Of a stretch of DNA of 64,000 bases, positions 23,859 to 37,764 are shown one piece after another (positions within the stretch are counted from its first letter, which is position 1; every line of letters begins with the position of its first letter). The position numbers and the translations under genes are program-made. A model generated the notes under the pieces. That model was not told where the DNA came from and did no database searches. It saw only the letters and a list, made by a program, of their open reading frames with translations. The DNA comes from Globodera rostochiensis (Eukaryota > Nematoda > Chromadorea > Rhabditida > Heteroderidae), in assembly GCA_018350325.1 (NCBI GenBank), contig JAEVLN010000061.1, positions 1 through 64,000 of the forward strand, in the 5' to 3' direction.

Positions 23859-24513
23859 TTGAAGGGCACTAAACGTCCGCTTATACAATGCATAATTAGT
23901 AAATGGAAATAAAATCAGGGTCCCCCTTTGGAAAATATTTTATTCTAAAAATTTCTGAAAAGGTGGAAAATACGGTAATCCTTAAGAATTGCGGTCCCGA
24001 CAAAAAAAAAAATAAAAATTAGGTTGCATTTTTTCTTGGGTAAAAAAATGCGCAGTACACGAATCCCAGCAGGTAATTTTTTCTCGACATTGAATACTAA
24101 ATTTTCGCCTAAAAGAAAACGATTTTTTGTTTCCAAAAAATACCACTAAAAATTGACTTTTTTTCTCGGACAATAACCCTACTGAATCGTTTTTCTGGAC
24201 CAAAAAAAGCGTAGTGACAGCCAGAAGTGTAGACTAAGCCTTTTACTGGCGCCCAAATGGCCCCAACGCCCCAATGGCAGGGCTCAAACGACCACTCGCT
24301 TTGACGCTTCCTTACATTTTGACAATGTTTCTTCTCACTCATAACATGCACATAAAATGGTGACATTTAAATAAAAATGTTGATTTTATATTTGGAAATG
24401 TATCTTATAATTTTTTTTTGCCATCATGATTAAGGTTCCAATCAAATAAATGTATGTTTTTAGAGTCATAAATTTTAGTTTTTTTTAGAAAACCGATTGT
24501 TTAAAGAATTGAT
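23859..24513. promoter_or_regulatory. divergent intergenic region, eIF4E(-)/proteasome alpha-1(+)
   Basis: About 650 bp between the two oppositely oriented starts. The sequence is AT-rich with no recognisable gene or clear core promoter motif. It presumably holds both promoters; this is inferred from position only. Confidence 0.4.
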
Positions 24514-26721
24514 ATGTTCCGTAATCAGTACGACAGCGATGTCACAGTGTTCAGTCCGCAGGTTGTTTAAAAATTTGCAGATAAAAAGTTGTAAAACACA
24601 AGGGGCGCAGAGTCGGCTACTTTGGGGCTGAAGCTCCTCTCACCCGAAAAATAAAAAATTTCTAGGAACTTTTTAGACCCATTTACAGGTGGGTTACAGC
24701 CCCCCCCCCCCCCACAGAGGCAAACCGGGAATCTAACCTCAAAAGAAATGGGTCCCCGGGGGTCCATCACAAGGCATGCCCCCTCCCCGTCAAAAGCCTA
24801 GATCTACAGCCTTTCCCTTGGCTGCACCAACGTGATGAAAGTAAAGTTAAAATATCCTATTTAAGATAATTAAATTGATTCAAAACCATTCATGTAGTAT
24901 TTGGCCTCAAGTCTATTAAGCAAACTAAATGACTTTATTTTAATGTATAAATTTAATTTGCTTTTAGGGCCGTCTTCATCAAATTGACTATGCAATCGAA
25001 GCGATGAGACAAGGGAGCGCTGCAGTAGCAATTCGGAGCAAAGACTGTGCCGTTGTGGTTGCTCTTATGGTAAATTCTTCAACCAAAGCGTCGAATAGGA
25101 ATTCAAATTTAGCGGGCGCAAAACGAACTTTCTTCCTATCAGCAGAAAGTTTTTAAATTGGACGACCATCTCGGTTTATCGATGTCTGGGCTTATTTCAG
25201 ACGGCCGCATTTTGGCGTGAGTTCTTTGATTTTTTTTCTGGTTACGTCCCTGCTTCTGGCAACTTTCGATGAAGCGGACAAAAAGCCATTTTTATTGAGA
25301 GATTCGGCGGTGCCGAAGGGCACCGCTGGAAGAAATTGAAAATGTTGGCAAGTTTATGAAAATGAGAGCGATATTTTAATCGGCACCGCCGGACACCTCG
25401 TTCGTCTTGACATTCGGTTATAATCGTTCTTGCTATCCCGCTTAGGAGCTAAGAAATCACGCCACGTCTTTCAGTTCCGTAATTGAAACAAAAAATTAAA
25501 GAAAAATTGTTTAATTATTAAAGAAACATGCATTAAAACACGACATTTTGGCTCCTCCCCCCCCCCCCCCGCCCGAATTTTTTCTGGCTACGGTCTTGCG
25601 GTTTCGATTACTTTAACTATCATTAGTGTGTTTTTACTTGCTATATTTAATTTAGGCGCTTTATGCAGGGTGAATGCGCCGAGTTCCGTTGGAATTATCA
25701 TAGCCCAATTTCCATTGAACTGCTCAACCGTAAATTAGGCTTAAGTAACAGTTTCAAGTTTTAATACTTGAAGCAAATGCATGCATTTGGCTTTTGTTTT
25801 CAGAACTTCAGTCCAACACTCAATATTACGGGCGTCGTCCTTTCGGAGTCGGACTGCTTATCGTTGGCTATGATGTAAGTAAATGGGTTTATTGATGGGT
25901 GGGTATCAGTGGCGTAGCCAGGGGGGGGGTGGGGGGGGGGAATTCCCCCCCCCGAAATGAAATTTGAGGAAAAAAAAACAAGAGGGGGGACCCTATTGTT
26001 TTTCACTTTTACAATTTTTTGGCCAATTTTCTTAACAAATTGTCATCAAAAATCCAAAAAATTTTCTCGGCGGCGCCTATCGGCACCGCCGACCCCCTCC
26101 GTAAAAATTAGCAAAAAAATTTGCATTTTTGAAAAAATGCACCCCCTAAAATCGAACATTTTTTGAAAAAATTGCTTAACAAAAATGCAATAAAAAGGAA
26201 AAAATACACCCCTAAGAATCGATTTTAAAAATCAAAAAATGCACCCCTAAGAATCGACTTTTTTCCCCCCCCCCCCCGAAAATTTTTCCTGGCTACGCCC
26301 CTGGTGGGTATCTTTCCTTTTTGTCGATGAACTTATTCCCGTTTAGGATAAGGGACCGCATGTCGTGAAAGCCGAACCTTCCGGAGATGTTGCCGAAATG
26401 TATGCCGCCGCAATTGGTGCCCGGTCACAGAGCGCCCGGACCTATCTGGAAAAGAAACTGCAGGAATTTGATGGGGCCGACAAGGACGCATTGATTCGTC
26501 ATGCGATCCGTTCTCTCAAGGAGACGCTACAGGCTGATGCTGGAAGTCTGGATGAAAATGTGAGGAACGAAAAGGAAAGAACATTTTATACTGTGTTTCA
26601 GAATACTTCTATTGCGATCATCGGATTGGAACAGCCATTCACTTTTCTGGGGAAGGATGCCACGCGCATGCACATTCGCTTTGTTGAAGAACAGGCACAA
26701 GAGGACATCGCTGCCGAATAG
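24514..26721 (+). CDS. 20S proteasome subunit alpha-1 type (PSMA1-like)
   Basis: Structural alpha-ring subunit, about 246 residues. Exons: 24514-24561, 24968-25069, 25113-25216, 25656-25738, 25804-25874, 26347-26559, 26602-26721; all phases agree. Starts [16 protein letters not shown], then [20 protein letters not shown] (the N-terminal helix of alpha subunits), [36 protein letters not shown] and [17 protein letters not shown]. Intron 4 (25739-25803) is GC-AG: it splits a Glu codon and keeps frame. Intron 5 contains a complete MITE with target duplication. Intron 6 (26560-26601) is 42 nt, a multiple of three without a stop. The C-terminus (QEDIAAE) is shorter than in mammals. Confidence 0.95.
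25240..25606. mobile_element. degenerate hAT-like MITE sequence in proteasome intron 3
   Basis: Ends resembling the family (TTTTCTGGTTACGTCCCTG near 25235-25252; CTGGCTACGGTCTTG at 25592-25606) and GGCGGTGCCG/CGGCACCGCCG core pieces in opposite orientations are present. It looks like two overlapping or rearranged copies. No clean duplication is seen. Confidence 0.5.
25907..26303. mobile_element. hAT-like MITE, complete, TSD GTGGGTAT
   Basis: A 397-bp non-autonomous element in intron 5 of the proteasome gene. Terminal inverted repeats are CAGTGGCGTAGCCAGG and CCTGGCTACGCCCCTG, flanked by the perfect 8-bp duplication GTGGGTAT (25899-25906 and 26304-26311). Inner features: G/C homopolymers next to both ends, GGACCCTATTGTTTTTCACT, the palindromic core CGGCGGCGCCTATCGGCACC, and tandem ACACCCCTAAGAATCGA phrases. 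CAG..CTG ends with 8-bp duplications are the signature of the hAT superfamily. It encodes no protein. Confidence 0.93.
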
Positions 26722-27683
26722 GCGAAGTGACTTCAACAGCCTTTGTCCCATTGTTCTTTTATATTGTTCATCTTAATGACTTGAATGCGTTTGGTTGTCT
26801 ATGGCAGATATCACGATTTTATTAACGAAAACCAATTCATTTGGGGGAAGGGTGAAGAATGCCGATGTCCCAATTTGTTGTTGTTGGCATATCAACTTAA
26901 TCGTTTCCCCTCTTCAACATCATCAAACTTATGATTTCTGCGGCCTAAATTCGGAGCTGATTTTTTAGACGCCTTTTGTTCTGCTAGTCGATGCTGCCGT
27001 TTATTTTTTTGTTCCCATCGGCGTATACGGCATTTTATCCATCGGTTGTCAGCAGATTACAAAATGGCCATTGAACGATTCCAGGTCTATTCTCTAGTTC
27101 GAATTCGGGTCCGGGTTTTTGGAATTGGTCTAAATGGATGTTCATATTCAGACTACGCCCCCAATTACCCCTAGAAACACCTTTTAATTGACTGAAAAAT
27201 ATTTTTATTTTTTTTAAATGGGGTGACCAGCCCGAGTATTACCCTTTTTGTCAACCCCGGACAACGTCGGAGGACACAAGAGCTGCTTCCTCATTGGTAT
27301 ATATGGCGAAATGTTCTCAATTCAAGACCCAAATGTCACACACAAAATGTTGAGTTTGTGCTTTTTTGCCAAATTTGTTTTTTGCATTAATTTGGACGAT
27401 TAGTGACATATGTAAATGTGAATTTTGAAAGTGATTTGAGTTTTAGTATTACCAAAATGTGCAGGTTTCCGTTCCACATTTATATGTAATGGTGCATGGT
27501 CAACAACAACAAAAACCGAGCACTTACGTATCAACTTTAGTCGGAAATGAGATAGTTTAAAACCAAAAAACAGAAATCAAAATCTGGAAATACCACACAA
27601 ATAATGATAAATAAAATAAAGAAACAATAGGAGGGGGTCGATGGATTGTATGTTGTCATGTCAAGCACCCGATGAGTCATCGT
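26722..27683. other. intergenic, between convergent proteasome alpha-1 and BiP genes
   Basis: No gene supported. 27147-27190 repeats the phrase CCCCTAGAAACACC seen in the foldback at 11.2 kb. The rest is AT-rich 3' flank of two convergent genes. Confidence 0.45.
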
Positions 27684-30105
<2,422 letters not shown>

Positions 30106-31155
30106 GAAAATCTATAATTAAAGAAAATTAATAAAATGTTTGATAATATTTTAGAGGATTTTGCAAAGGAAGATGACACGTTGTTCAATGTGGTCATGTT
30201 GGAATGGATTTGGATTGCTTGCTTTCTCCCTTAAGTATCCGAAAGGCTCATGGTCTCTTGACAAACAGCGAGTAGGCTTTGCCTTTATCCGATGTCGATG
30301 TGCGAAAGAGAGAATGAATGGAAAGCACAGCAAACCCAACATGTCGCACTCCCATTGGTCGAATGGGGCAATGCTGACGATATGAGACTATTCCTCTGCA
30401 ATGTGAAGGGGAAGAGAGAGTGAGAAAAGCAACAGAGACACGCAAGCAAAACGTCTTCTAAGCAAATCAAATTTTGCTTTTTCTTTTAGTTTACGTTATG
30501 CCAACAAATTTTTAAATGAATCTCGACCACCCTTAACCGCGTCAGGTGGTCCCGACAGTGAGTAATTTCGACAGTAAATTTCAAACAAATGTTTCGAACT
30601 TGGACATTTCGAATTCAACTTCGTAATTCTTTTTAGACTTTTACTTTATCCGTTTTGCTAAAAAAATGTATTTTTAGGGTTGACGAAAGTTCAGACTTTT
30701 TTGAACTGTTCGAATTTTTTACTTTTTCAGTTTTTATAATATCACTACGTAGGTCGAAAAAATAAGAATTTTTGGAAAAACAGAATTTTAACAGTGGCAC
30801 TGTCGAATCAACTACTGTCGGAAACACATGATGCCCTTTGACTTCTTCCTCCGCCCTCCGTCTCGCCCCATTACTTGCTCCATCATCGCATGCTCGCTGG
30901 TGGCGGCCGGCAGCGGCCTTTCATTATTACATCACGGCTTTGGTGTTACTCAAAAGTCGTTTTTTCCTAATTTTCAAAATTCAACCGATTCAAAACCCGA
31001 TTTTAATTTCTCAATTTTCATTTTCTATTGACGAATTCGTAATATATTTTGAAAAATTTTTAGGAATGGGAGGGGTAGCGGTTAAAATATCGGATTGATT
31101 TGGTAGGGTATTTTTATTTGAACAATCATAACAAAATCGAAACAAAGTTTCAAAG
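30106..31155. promoter_or_regulatory. BiP upstream region
   Basis: About 1 kb between the BiP start and the stop of the RPC11-like gene, both minus strand. It presumably holds the BiP promoter. CCAATGGGAG on the minus strand near 30355 is a CCAAT box, but the CCACG half of a full ERSE is not at the expected spacing. The small frame at 30828-31031 shows nothing recognisable. Confidence 0.4.
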
Positions 31156-32096
31156 TTACTCCTTCCATCGGTGACCACAATTAGCGCATCGATAAAAAAT
31201 AGTCATCGGTTCGTCCGCACTCCTCGTTTGTATTTGTTGGAAGTAGGCTTTATCATGAGAACAGTTGGGACATCGTTCTGAACCAAAATTGCGTCTTCAA
31301 AGCCATTGGACACAACCAAACCATTCGTAACTTCCGCATTCTCCCACATTTCGGTGCCTCCGATTATTTTCTCGTCCTCTTTCTTTTTCGTGTATATTCT
31401 GCTCGTTAGCTGAAATTATATGTTACCGGTAAAGAAAAAATAACGGTAATCGTTAAAATCTTCAAAAAAATTTTCCCGGCGGCGCCTATCGGCAGCGCTG
31501 ACCCCTCCCGTTCTTAAAAACGCTTGAAAACGGCATTTTTTTAAAATTTTGATTGAAAATCTTTTAACAAATTGAGTCAAAAAAAGTTTTGGCATTAAAT
31601 TCATATAATTAGGCGCTTAAAATTATTTCTGATTTTTGCACAGGCTGATCCTTTTTCAGCTGCGATTCCTGATTTTTGGGTTTGACAGGTGGTGACCCTG
31701 GCTGGTGCCCCTCTCCCTTTTTTGAAAAAATGCGGTCGCATCACCCAACAAATCCCCAAGTCCACACACGGGAGTAAAAGCAACATGGAAGGCTTTAAAG
31801 CAAAGCTTAAAACATTTAAACATAAATGAATTGTGACCAGAGGGCTTAGGACGGTTAAATCCATGAGCTCTTTTTCGTGCAACATTTTGAACGATTTGTG
31901 CAATAAAATCCAGCTTTACTATTACCAAATTAACACGCCCACCTTTTTCGAAATTGGCAACACATAGGAGCAGGAACTACAGCCGAACTGCTTGCAGTAA
32001 TCCTTCCCATCGGAAAGGGTCAGAATTGTGCCACAAGTGGGACTAAACTCACCCCAAAATTAATGAAACTGGAACGTCTTACCAGAAGGTTAGCAT
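31156..32096 (-). CDS. RNA polymerase III subunit RPC11 (POLR3K)-like
   Basis: Small Pol III subunit involved in RNA cleavage, termination and reinitiation; 107 residues (human 108). Exons (minus): 32083-32096 (only 14 nt), 31943-32042, 31322-31409, 31156-31277; phases agree. The N-terminal zinc ribbon is MLTFC/PTCGTILTL ... YCKQFGCSSCSYVL, and the C-terminal TFIIS-like ribbon is RCPNCSHDKAYFQQ, QTRSADEPMTIFYRC, ANCGHRWKE. The acidic RSADEP hairpin that stimulates cleavage is intact. WEN and IIGG in the linker favour RPC11 over the Pol I/II paralogues. Intron 2 (31410-31942) contains degraded MITE sequence. Last gene of the ZPR1-DcpS-RPC11 cluster, 229 bp after the DcpS stop. Confidence 0.93.
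31440..31745. mobile_element. degraded hAT-like MITE in RPC11-like intron
   Basis: The core CCCGGCGGCGCCTATCGGCA with the AAAAATTTT flank and the ATCTTTTAACAAATTGAGTC phrase belongs to the MITE family. Terminal repeats are eroded and no duplication is visible. Confidence 0.5.
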
Positions 32097-32325
32097 GAAA
32101 TTGAACAGCAAAAAGCAGCAACAAAAAAGGGAACGTTCAAAAGCAAATATTTAAAGATAAGATGCGTCGTAAACTTTGTTAAAAGTTTTCTTTTATTATG
32201 GTATATAGGTAGTCTTCTTCAAACGAAATAATAATTTAAGCGATAAACAATTTGTCAAATTGAAAATGCCCGCATTTTTGTGATTATCTTCAAATTCATA
32301 AGATCGTAACAGCAAAAGCAACAAT

Positions 32326-34614
32326 TCAAACACGCCCGGCCTCGAAGAATTTCTGAGTAAGCGAATGCGTTTCTTTGCCAACGAACGGCAAAGTCGCTTT
32401 TTGGTAGAATTTGGCGTAGTTTTTGATGTTGTCAATGGCCTTAAAGAATAATGCTTTTGCTTCCACTTCCAATCGGAAATAATTACGCTTTGCAGCAAAA
32501 TCGAAAAGCCGCCCCAACCCGGGGCTTCGTACTTGAGAGTAACAACGTGCACGTGGAGATGGTAAAAGGTTGGCTAATTTAAGATTAAAAGGAGAGAAAG
32601 AAACATTGAGACCTGATAATGGAAGTACATCTTCAACTGACTCTGACCCAACCCGTATTTCTCCTTGACCAATTTGGCCGACTGGTCGCGAATGTTTTCG
32701 AGCAGGGGCAGCTCGTCGACTGTCAAATCCCTACAATAAAATCACAACAATTTTTTAAAGTCATTTATTGATTAGAAAGTCACCGAACGGAGCGCAAATC
32801 TCGACGATTTACAATTGCCAACAAATAAAGCTCGTCAACGTTTGACCCGTTCCATTTCAGATCGGGCGCAAGAACAAATCCATTCTTCTTGTCGTCGTCT
32901 TCAAAAACAATTCGGTCCGCCTCGCTTTTCTTCTCCAGAAAATTGTAAACCCACTTAATAAATTGTTTGAGCATAAAACATTGTCGCTCACATTTATAAA
33001 AAAGCAAATGCGCGAAACGGGTTTAAAACGGCCGGCCCCCAAAAGACGTGAAAATGGATTTTTGGCTTTTGTGCTAAGCACAAATAATACATTAGCTAGG
33101 CAATATATTTAATCTATTGACTTATTCAGGGGCGTAGCCAGGAAAAAGTTCCGGGGGGGGGGGGGGGAACTCGATTCTTAGGGGTGCATTTTTGGTTTTT
33201 TAAAATCGATTCTTAGGGGTGTATTTTTTCCTTTTTATTGCATTTTTGTTAAGTAATTTTTCCAAAAAATTTCGATTTTATGGGGTGCTTTTTTTCAAAA
33301 ATGCAAATTTTTTTGCGAATTTTTACGGAGGGGGTCGGCGGTGCCGATAGGCGCCGCCGAGAAAAATTTTTTGATTTTGATGACAATTTGTTAAGAAAAT
33401 TGGCCAAAAAATTGTAAAAGTGAAAAACAAAAGGGTCCCCCCTCTTGTTTTTTTTTCTTCAAATTTCATTTCGGGGGGGGGGGGGAATTCCCCCCCCCCC
33501 CCTGGCTACGCCACTGGACTTATTCTATGTTTAACCACCAGTCGTCGATTATTGTAATTAACTCCGCCAACTGATACCCCAAAAGGCGCTAGTTTAGTAC
33601 CAATTTTTTGGGGGGGGGGGTCAATAAACAATAAGTACAAGTTCAGTATCAAATTGTCTCCCAATTACACACTGACTTTGAGTTGTTTGACGTAATCGAT
33701 CTCCAAAAGATAGTTCAAGGTGATATTTTTGTAGTCATCCGGAGTTTCATACAAAATGAAAGGCGTTTGGCGAGAGTATTTCTGGATATCCCATTCAGTT
33801 GCCGGATAGATGAACGTGGTCTTGACTTCTTTAGAATAAAAGTATTGTTATTTTGTTTAGATTTAATGTTAGTGATTTGATAATAGTAAAGAACATTGAT
33901 CCCACAAAAAAAGGTGTTAGTGCCTCTGTTAATTAGTCTTTCGAAACGCATATACATCAGATTCGTCATAGGACAGCATCAAATCTATGATTTTTTTATT
34001 GTTTGCTTTTTTACTTATTTCGGTTTTTAATATTCAGAATTTTGGCTAGAGATTAAAATTTTAAAAAATGAGGATCCTAAAGCTAAAAATTATTTGTTTT
34101 TATAATCCGAGTCCGGGTGTTTCAGCCGGGTTAGCCCTATTACCGGTGAGTCTAATAATTTGTAAGGTTTTTTTACGGTTGGATTCCGGAGGCAAAGTCA
34201 ATTCAAAGCTCCCAAAGCGATCGTTTGAGGCGATGAAGTGCAACTTTGACTTGGACAACCAGTCCGACACAAGCAACAATTCCTCCTCGAAGGCCTGTTT
34301 GTTGCCTAAAGTTGACTCTCGGACCTTGAAAATGCTTCAAAATTCATTTACTTACAAATGAGCAAAGCCTTCTCGTCTCCTTTCCCAAGCAGCAGAAAAA
34401 TGCTCTTAACAACAAAAACTGATGGACTCGAATTACTTGCTCCCAAATTTCGATTAAAAATAAACTCCAATCTTCCGACTAACAGAGTCTTACTCAAAAC
34501 AATTATACTGAAAAACTGACCGACCTTTTTATCGGGGAAACTATTTATCACATCTTTAACGACGAAGTCACTCAAAACAATGTCTTTAAACATCCCTCGA
34601 CCGTTTTTCTCCAT
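32326..34614 (-). CDS. scavenger mRNA decapping enzyme DcpS (HIT family)
   Basis: Hydrolyses capped oligonucleotides left by 3'-5' decay, releasing m7GMP. Blocks from N to [20 protein letters not shown] (34614), [38 protein letters not shown] (near 33830), [60 protein letters not shown] and the histidine triad [15 protein letters not shown] (near 32540), ending EAGRV. The triad H-x-H-x-H is intact. Worm DCS-1 is the reference member. The ATG directly follows CGTAATAG, a possible trans-splice acceptor, 141 bp after the ZPR1 stop. One intron holds a complete MITE (33127-33516). The limits are firm; the internal exon edges near 34080-34480 were not all phased. Confidence 0.92.
33127..33516. mobile_element. 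hAT-like MITE, complete, TSD GACTTATT
   Basis: A 390-bp copy in reverse orientation to the one at 25.9 kb, inside a DcpS intron. Ends are CAGGGGCGTAGCCAGG and CCTGGCTACGCCACTG, with a perfect 8-bp duplication GACTTATT (33119-33126, 33517-33524). The internal sequence is close to the 25.9 kb copy along its whole length, so both are young. Confidence 0.93.
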
Positions 34615-34755
34615 CTATTACGATTTAACTAAAGTCAAAATGAAGAGAAAATATACGTAATTGACAAGACCAAAATATATTTAAAAAACATTAATTTAAG
34701 TTAACAAATACTTAGAATCCGAGACTTTTAATTATCACCAACAAACAAATGCATG

Positions 34756-37291
34756 CTATTTTTCAATCAATTCATCAACTTCATCCAACGTTTCCAGTTC
34801 GCCATAATTGTATACCTTCATGTCATTTAAGCCCAATTCCTCATTCTGTTCATGTGTCCTTGTGTAAAACTCTTTCTGAAGGCGCTCATCTTCCAAATGG
34901 GCAGTCAAGCTCTGATAACAGCATAAAGAAAGAGAAACAAAGCAAGAATTACTTGGATGTAGCTGTTCCCCGCCGGGTCGTCCAATACAAGCACCAGGCG
35001 TTCCTTCAATTGAATTACGCCATTCAATTTGTCCAACAATTTGCGGAACTTTTTCCTCTGCCCCTCCGTTGCACTGTCACCAAGGAAAAAAGGCGCCTGT
35101 CGTTCCAACTGTTCTTTCACCGCGCTTATAAGGCCCTCAACGGTTGTGAATCTGCTCGGCAACACTCCTTGTCCCATTTCAATTTCAAGCTCGGGAATAA
35201 TGATTTGACACGTGTCCGATTTGAGCAAATCCCTGGTAAGATCGACATTCTTAAAAAAGTGAAATTTTGGACTTCAGAAGCATTTATGGCATACAGTTAG
35301 CTACACATTAACCGAAGAACAACACACCTCTTCAATGCGTAATGTTAATTTGCATCCGTTTTCCTGAGTGGCACCACCACTTTTGACCTCGTTGGACTTG
35401 AATCCACAATGATCACAATCCGATGACATAATGATCACCGTTTGGAAGTAAGGAATGTCTATAAGAAATTATAAATATATTCCATCCAAATTTGTTTATA
35501 AGTATTGTTGTAACGGTATCAGACATGGAAGCAATGTAAAACTTTCCTTGCCTTTACGCGCGACATTTATTTAGCCCCATAAAAAATAGCACCAATGGCA
35601 TTAATTTCCTTTGGCACTTTTAGTGGAGGCACTAAAATAAAGCATATTAAAAACACCCGTCGATTTCATCCTCGTGTCAGAGGGGGAACCACACGCGGAA
35701 CATTGGCTAGCAAAATGAAGGACTTCATTCTTCACGTCATCGTATGAGTTCCATTCCCCGTCAGAAATATCGCCCTCCGTTAGTTGCTTGCTTTGTTTTT
35801 CAACCGCATAATCATCGATGAGTCCAAGCACTTTGTCCTCTTCCAAACTTCGATAATAATGACTTGTGATGGAAGAGGGGTCGACGTGGAACGGGTCAGG
35901 ATTTTGAATGAAACAATGCCCCGAAGGATCCCGAAGCTTCTTAAAAGATTTTAAAGTTGATAAAGCCTTTGGCCTATGCAGGAAGAATAACCTCACCCGG
36001 GCGTAAAAGGGCGGGGCGGCTTGTTCAAGAACCCCAAAAAAACTATGAATTCAAGGAGGAAATAAGCTTTATTTTTTTGAGTTCTGGCTACACCCTCGCA
36101 CCCAAAAACCGATGCTTACCAAAGTCCAGGAAAAGTCCAAAGAAAGAAGCTTTGATAATTGCTGAATGAAAGTGTCTATTTTATCTGCCATTTCTTTATT
36201 AGCTGTTCTCCTTAGATGCTGTGTGTGTTGTAAGTCTTGTATCACCGAGTGCACAACGCCCTCAACGGTAGTCAAACCTATATTTTGACAGATAAACAAC
36301 TTCTTTCTCCCAATGTCTCAAAAAGAGGCACTCAAACAACAGCAAAACGCATAACATTTTAAAAATAAATTAAGAGCATTTGGGTCAATTGAGCAATTTG
36401 AGACCAAAAACAAAAACAGATGGATAAAACAGCAAAAAATCCGTTTGAATACCTCCAGACGCGGAATTAGCTGGGATTGTCAGCTCCAATTCAGGAATTT
36501 CTATGTTTCCGTACTCAGAACGCACAATTGTTCTGTTGAGATCGTCTGGTTTTTGCACTTTCAATACAATTTCTGTCCCAAACTCCTTAACATAATGAAT
36601 ATAAACAAAAATTAGAACATGAGTCAATTAATTTTGAGTATATCACTTGACCCAGACACACTCAAAATGGAAAACAAATTTTTTTTTTGCGGACAATATG
36701 TATTTTCCAGAAAAAAACCCGGACTACCCTAATTTTTTGACGACCTGAGCCCTGGCGGGTTTTTCAAATTTCCGGGCTCTAGAAAAAATACTTGTGCCTG
36801 TTCTCCTGGTTGTAAATTACTGTTACGATGTCCACAATCTAAAAAAAATCACATATTTTTAGCAGGCGCGTATCCAGAAAAAATTTTCGGGGGAGGGGCA
36901 GTTCTTACAAATTAGGGGTGTGTTTTTCCCTTTTTATTGCATTTTTGTTAAGCAATTTCTCCAATGCCGATAGGCGCCGCCGGAAATATTTTTTGCAAAT
37001 TTTAATGAATCTTGTAAGAAAATGGACCAAAAAATTATAAAAGTGCAAACCAAAAAGGTCCCCCTATGGTTTTTTTCTCAAAAACATTTCGGGGGGGGGG
37101 GCATGCCCCCCCCCTGCATACGCGCCTGTTTTTAGCGCATTTCTTGAGAAAAATTTACGGTCGCAGTTGAAGGACATAACAATAACTCGCTGGTAAAACG
37201 GTATATTGATGACAATCATTTTCGTTATGCCATTTTCGAGACAACTTGGACAAACAGAAACAAGTTCTAGTGGTTGTTCCACGTCGTCCAT
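34756..37291 (-). CDS. ZPR1 double zinc-finger protein
   Basis: ZPR1 is a eEF1A-binding, eEF1A-folding protein with tandem zinc finger/beta modules. Module 1: SVCPSCLENGITKMIVINIP, FNCD/HCGHRN, EFGTEIVLKVQ, EIPELELTIP, LTTVEGVVHSVI, DPSGHCFIQNP. Module 2: CSACGSPSDTRM, DCDHCGFKSNEVKSGG, IPELEIEMGQGVL, FTTVEGLISAV, DDPAGNSYIQ and a C-terminal EQNEELGLNDMKV. Both C4 fingers are complete. Start 37291, stop 34756. The first intron contains a MITE (36863-37128). The next intron starts with GC after GGAGAACAG and ends GTTAAG, giving QPGEQ/EFGTEI. This is the upstream gene of a tight three-gene minus-strand cluster. Confidence 0.93.
36863..37128. mobile_element. hAT-like MITE with flanking TTTTTAGC
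   Basis: A shorter copy (~265 bp) in ZPR1 intron 1. Ends are (C)AGGCGCGTATCCAG and CTGCATACGCGCCTG. Direct repeats TTTTTAGC occur at 36856-36863 and 37129-37136, with the first C shared with the element end, so the duplication is 7-8 bp. It carries the CGATAGGCGCCGCCGG core and the GAACCAAAAAGGTCCCCCTA-like phrase of the family. Confidence 0.85.
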
Positions 37292-37762
37292 AATTTGAAG
37301 TAAAATAAATAAGAATAAAAGTCAGACGGTGTCAAATGTTTTAGAGCGGATTATGCAACGAAGACACTTTATTCTTAAGCTTTGCTTAATATTTATTAAT
37401 TCATAATTTTATTCCCTAGGTGAGTGATGTGTGGTGCCTGGGGCTGCGGGTTCGAACCCCGACTGTGTTTTTTTTCCCCTCTCTTTATGCACTCTTCGAT
37501 GGTAAAGGAAAAATTGAGTCAATAATTCAAAATTTTTCTCAGCAGCGCCTATCGGCACCGCCGACCCCCCCCCCCCTGAAGTAAAGCAGAATTCTCAAAA
37601 AACTATTTAATTTTTGAATGAGGGCTGCTCCCCGAGCCCCAAAATTGGGTAGTCCCCGACCCTCGACATGGCCAACCCCGACATCCCCGGCTCCCAGGGG
37701 GTCGGGGAGCACTATTTTGAACCTAAATTAATATTTTCGTAAAAGTCTCGTGTTTTTGGGGG
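37292..37762. other. intergenic with MITE core fragment and T-arm-like sequence
   Basis: GGGTTCGAACCCC at about 37450 looks like a tRNA T arm but has no matching D arm or acceptor. 37530-37590 holds the MITE core CAGCGCCTATCGGCACCGCC followed by GTAAAGCAGAATTC. The latter phrase recurs near 53888, next to CCCCGA-rich text in both places. Confidence 0.4.
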
Positions 37763-37764
37763 TC

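Noticed and set aside
30828..31098. Two overlapping plus-strand frames upstream of BiP
   Set aside because: Low-complexity hydrophobic/Phe-rich translations in two frames at once, with no homology.
37430..37475. tRNA gene suggested by GGGTTCGAACCCC
   Set aside because: Only a T-arm-like hairpin; no A box or acceptor stem at the right distance.
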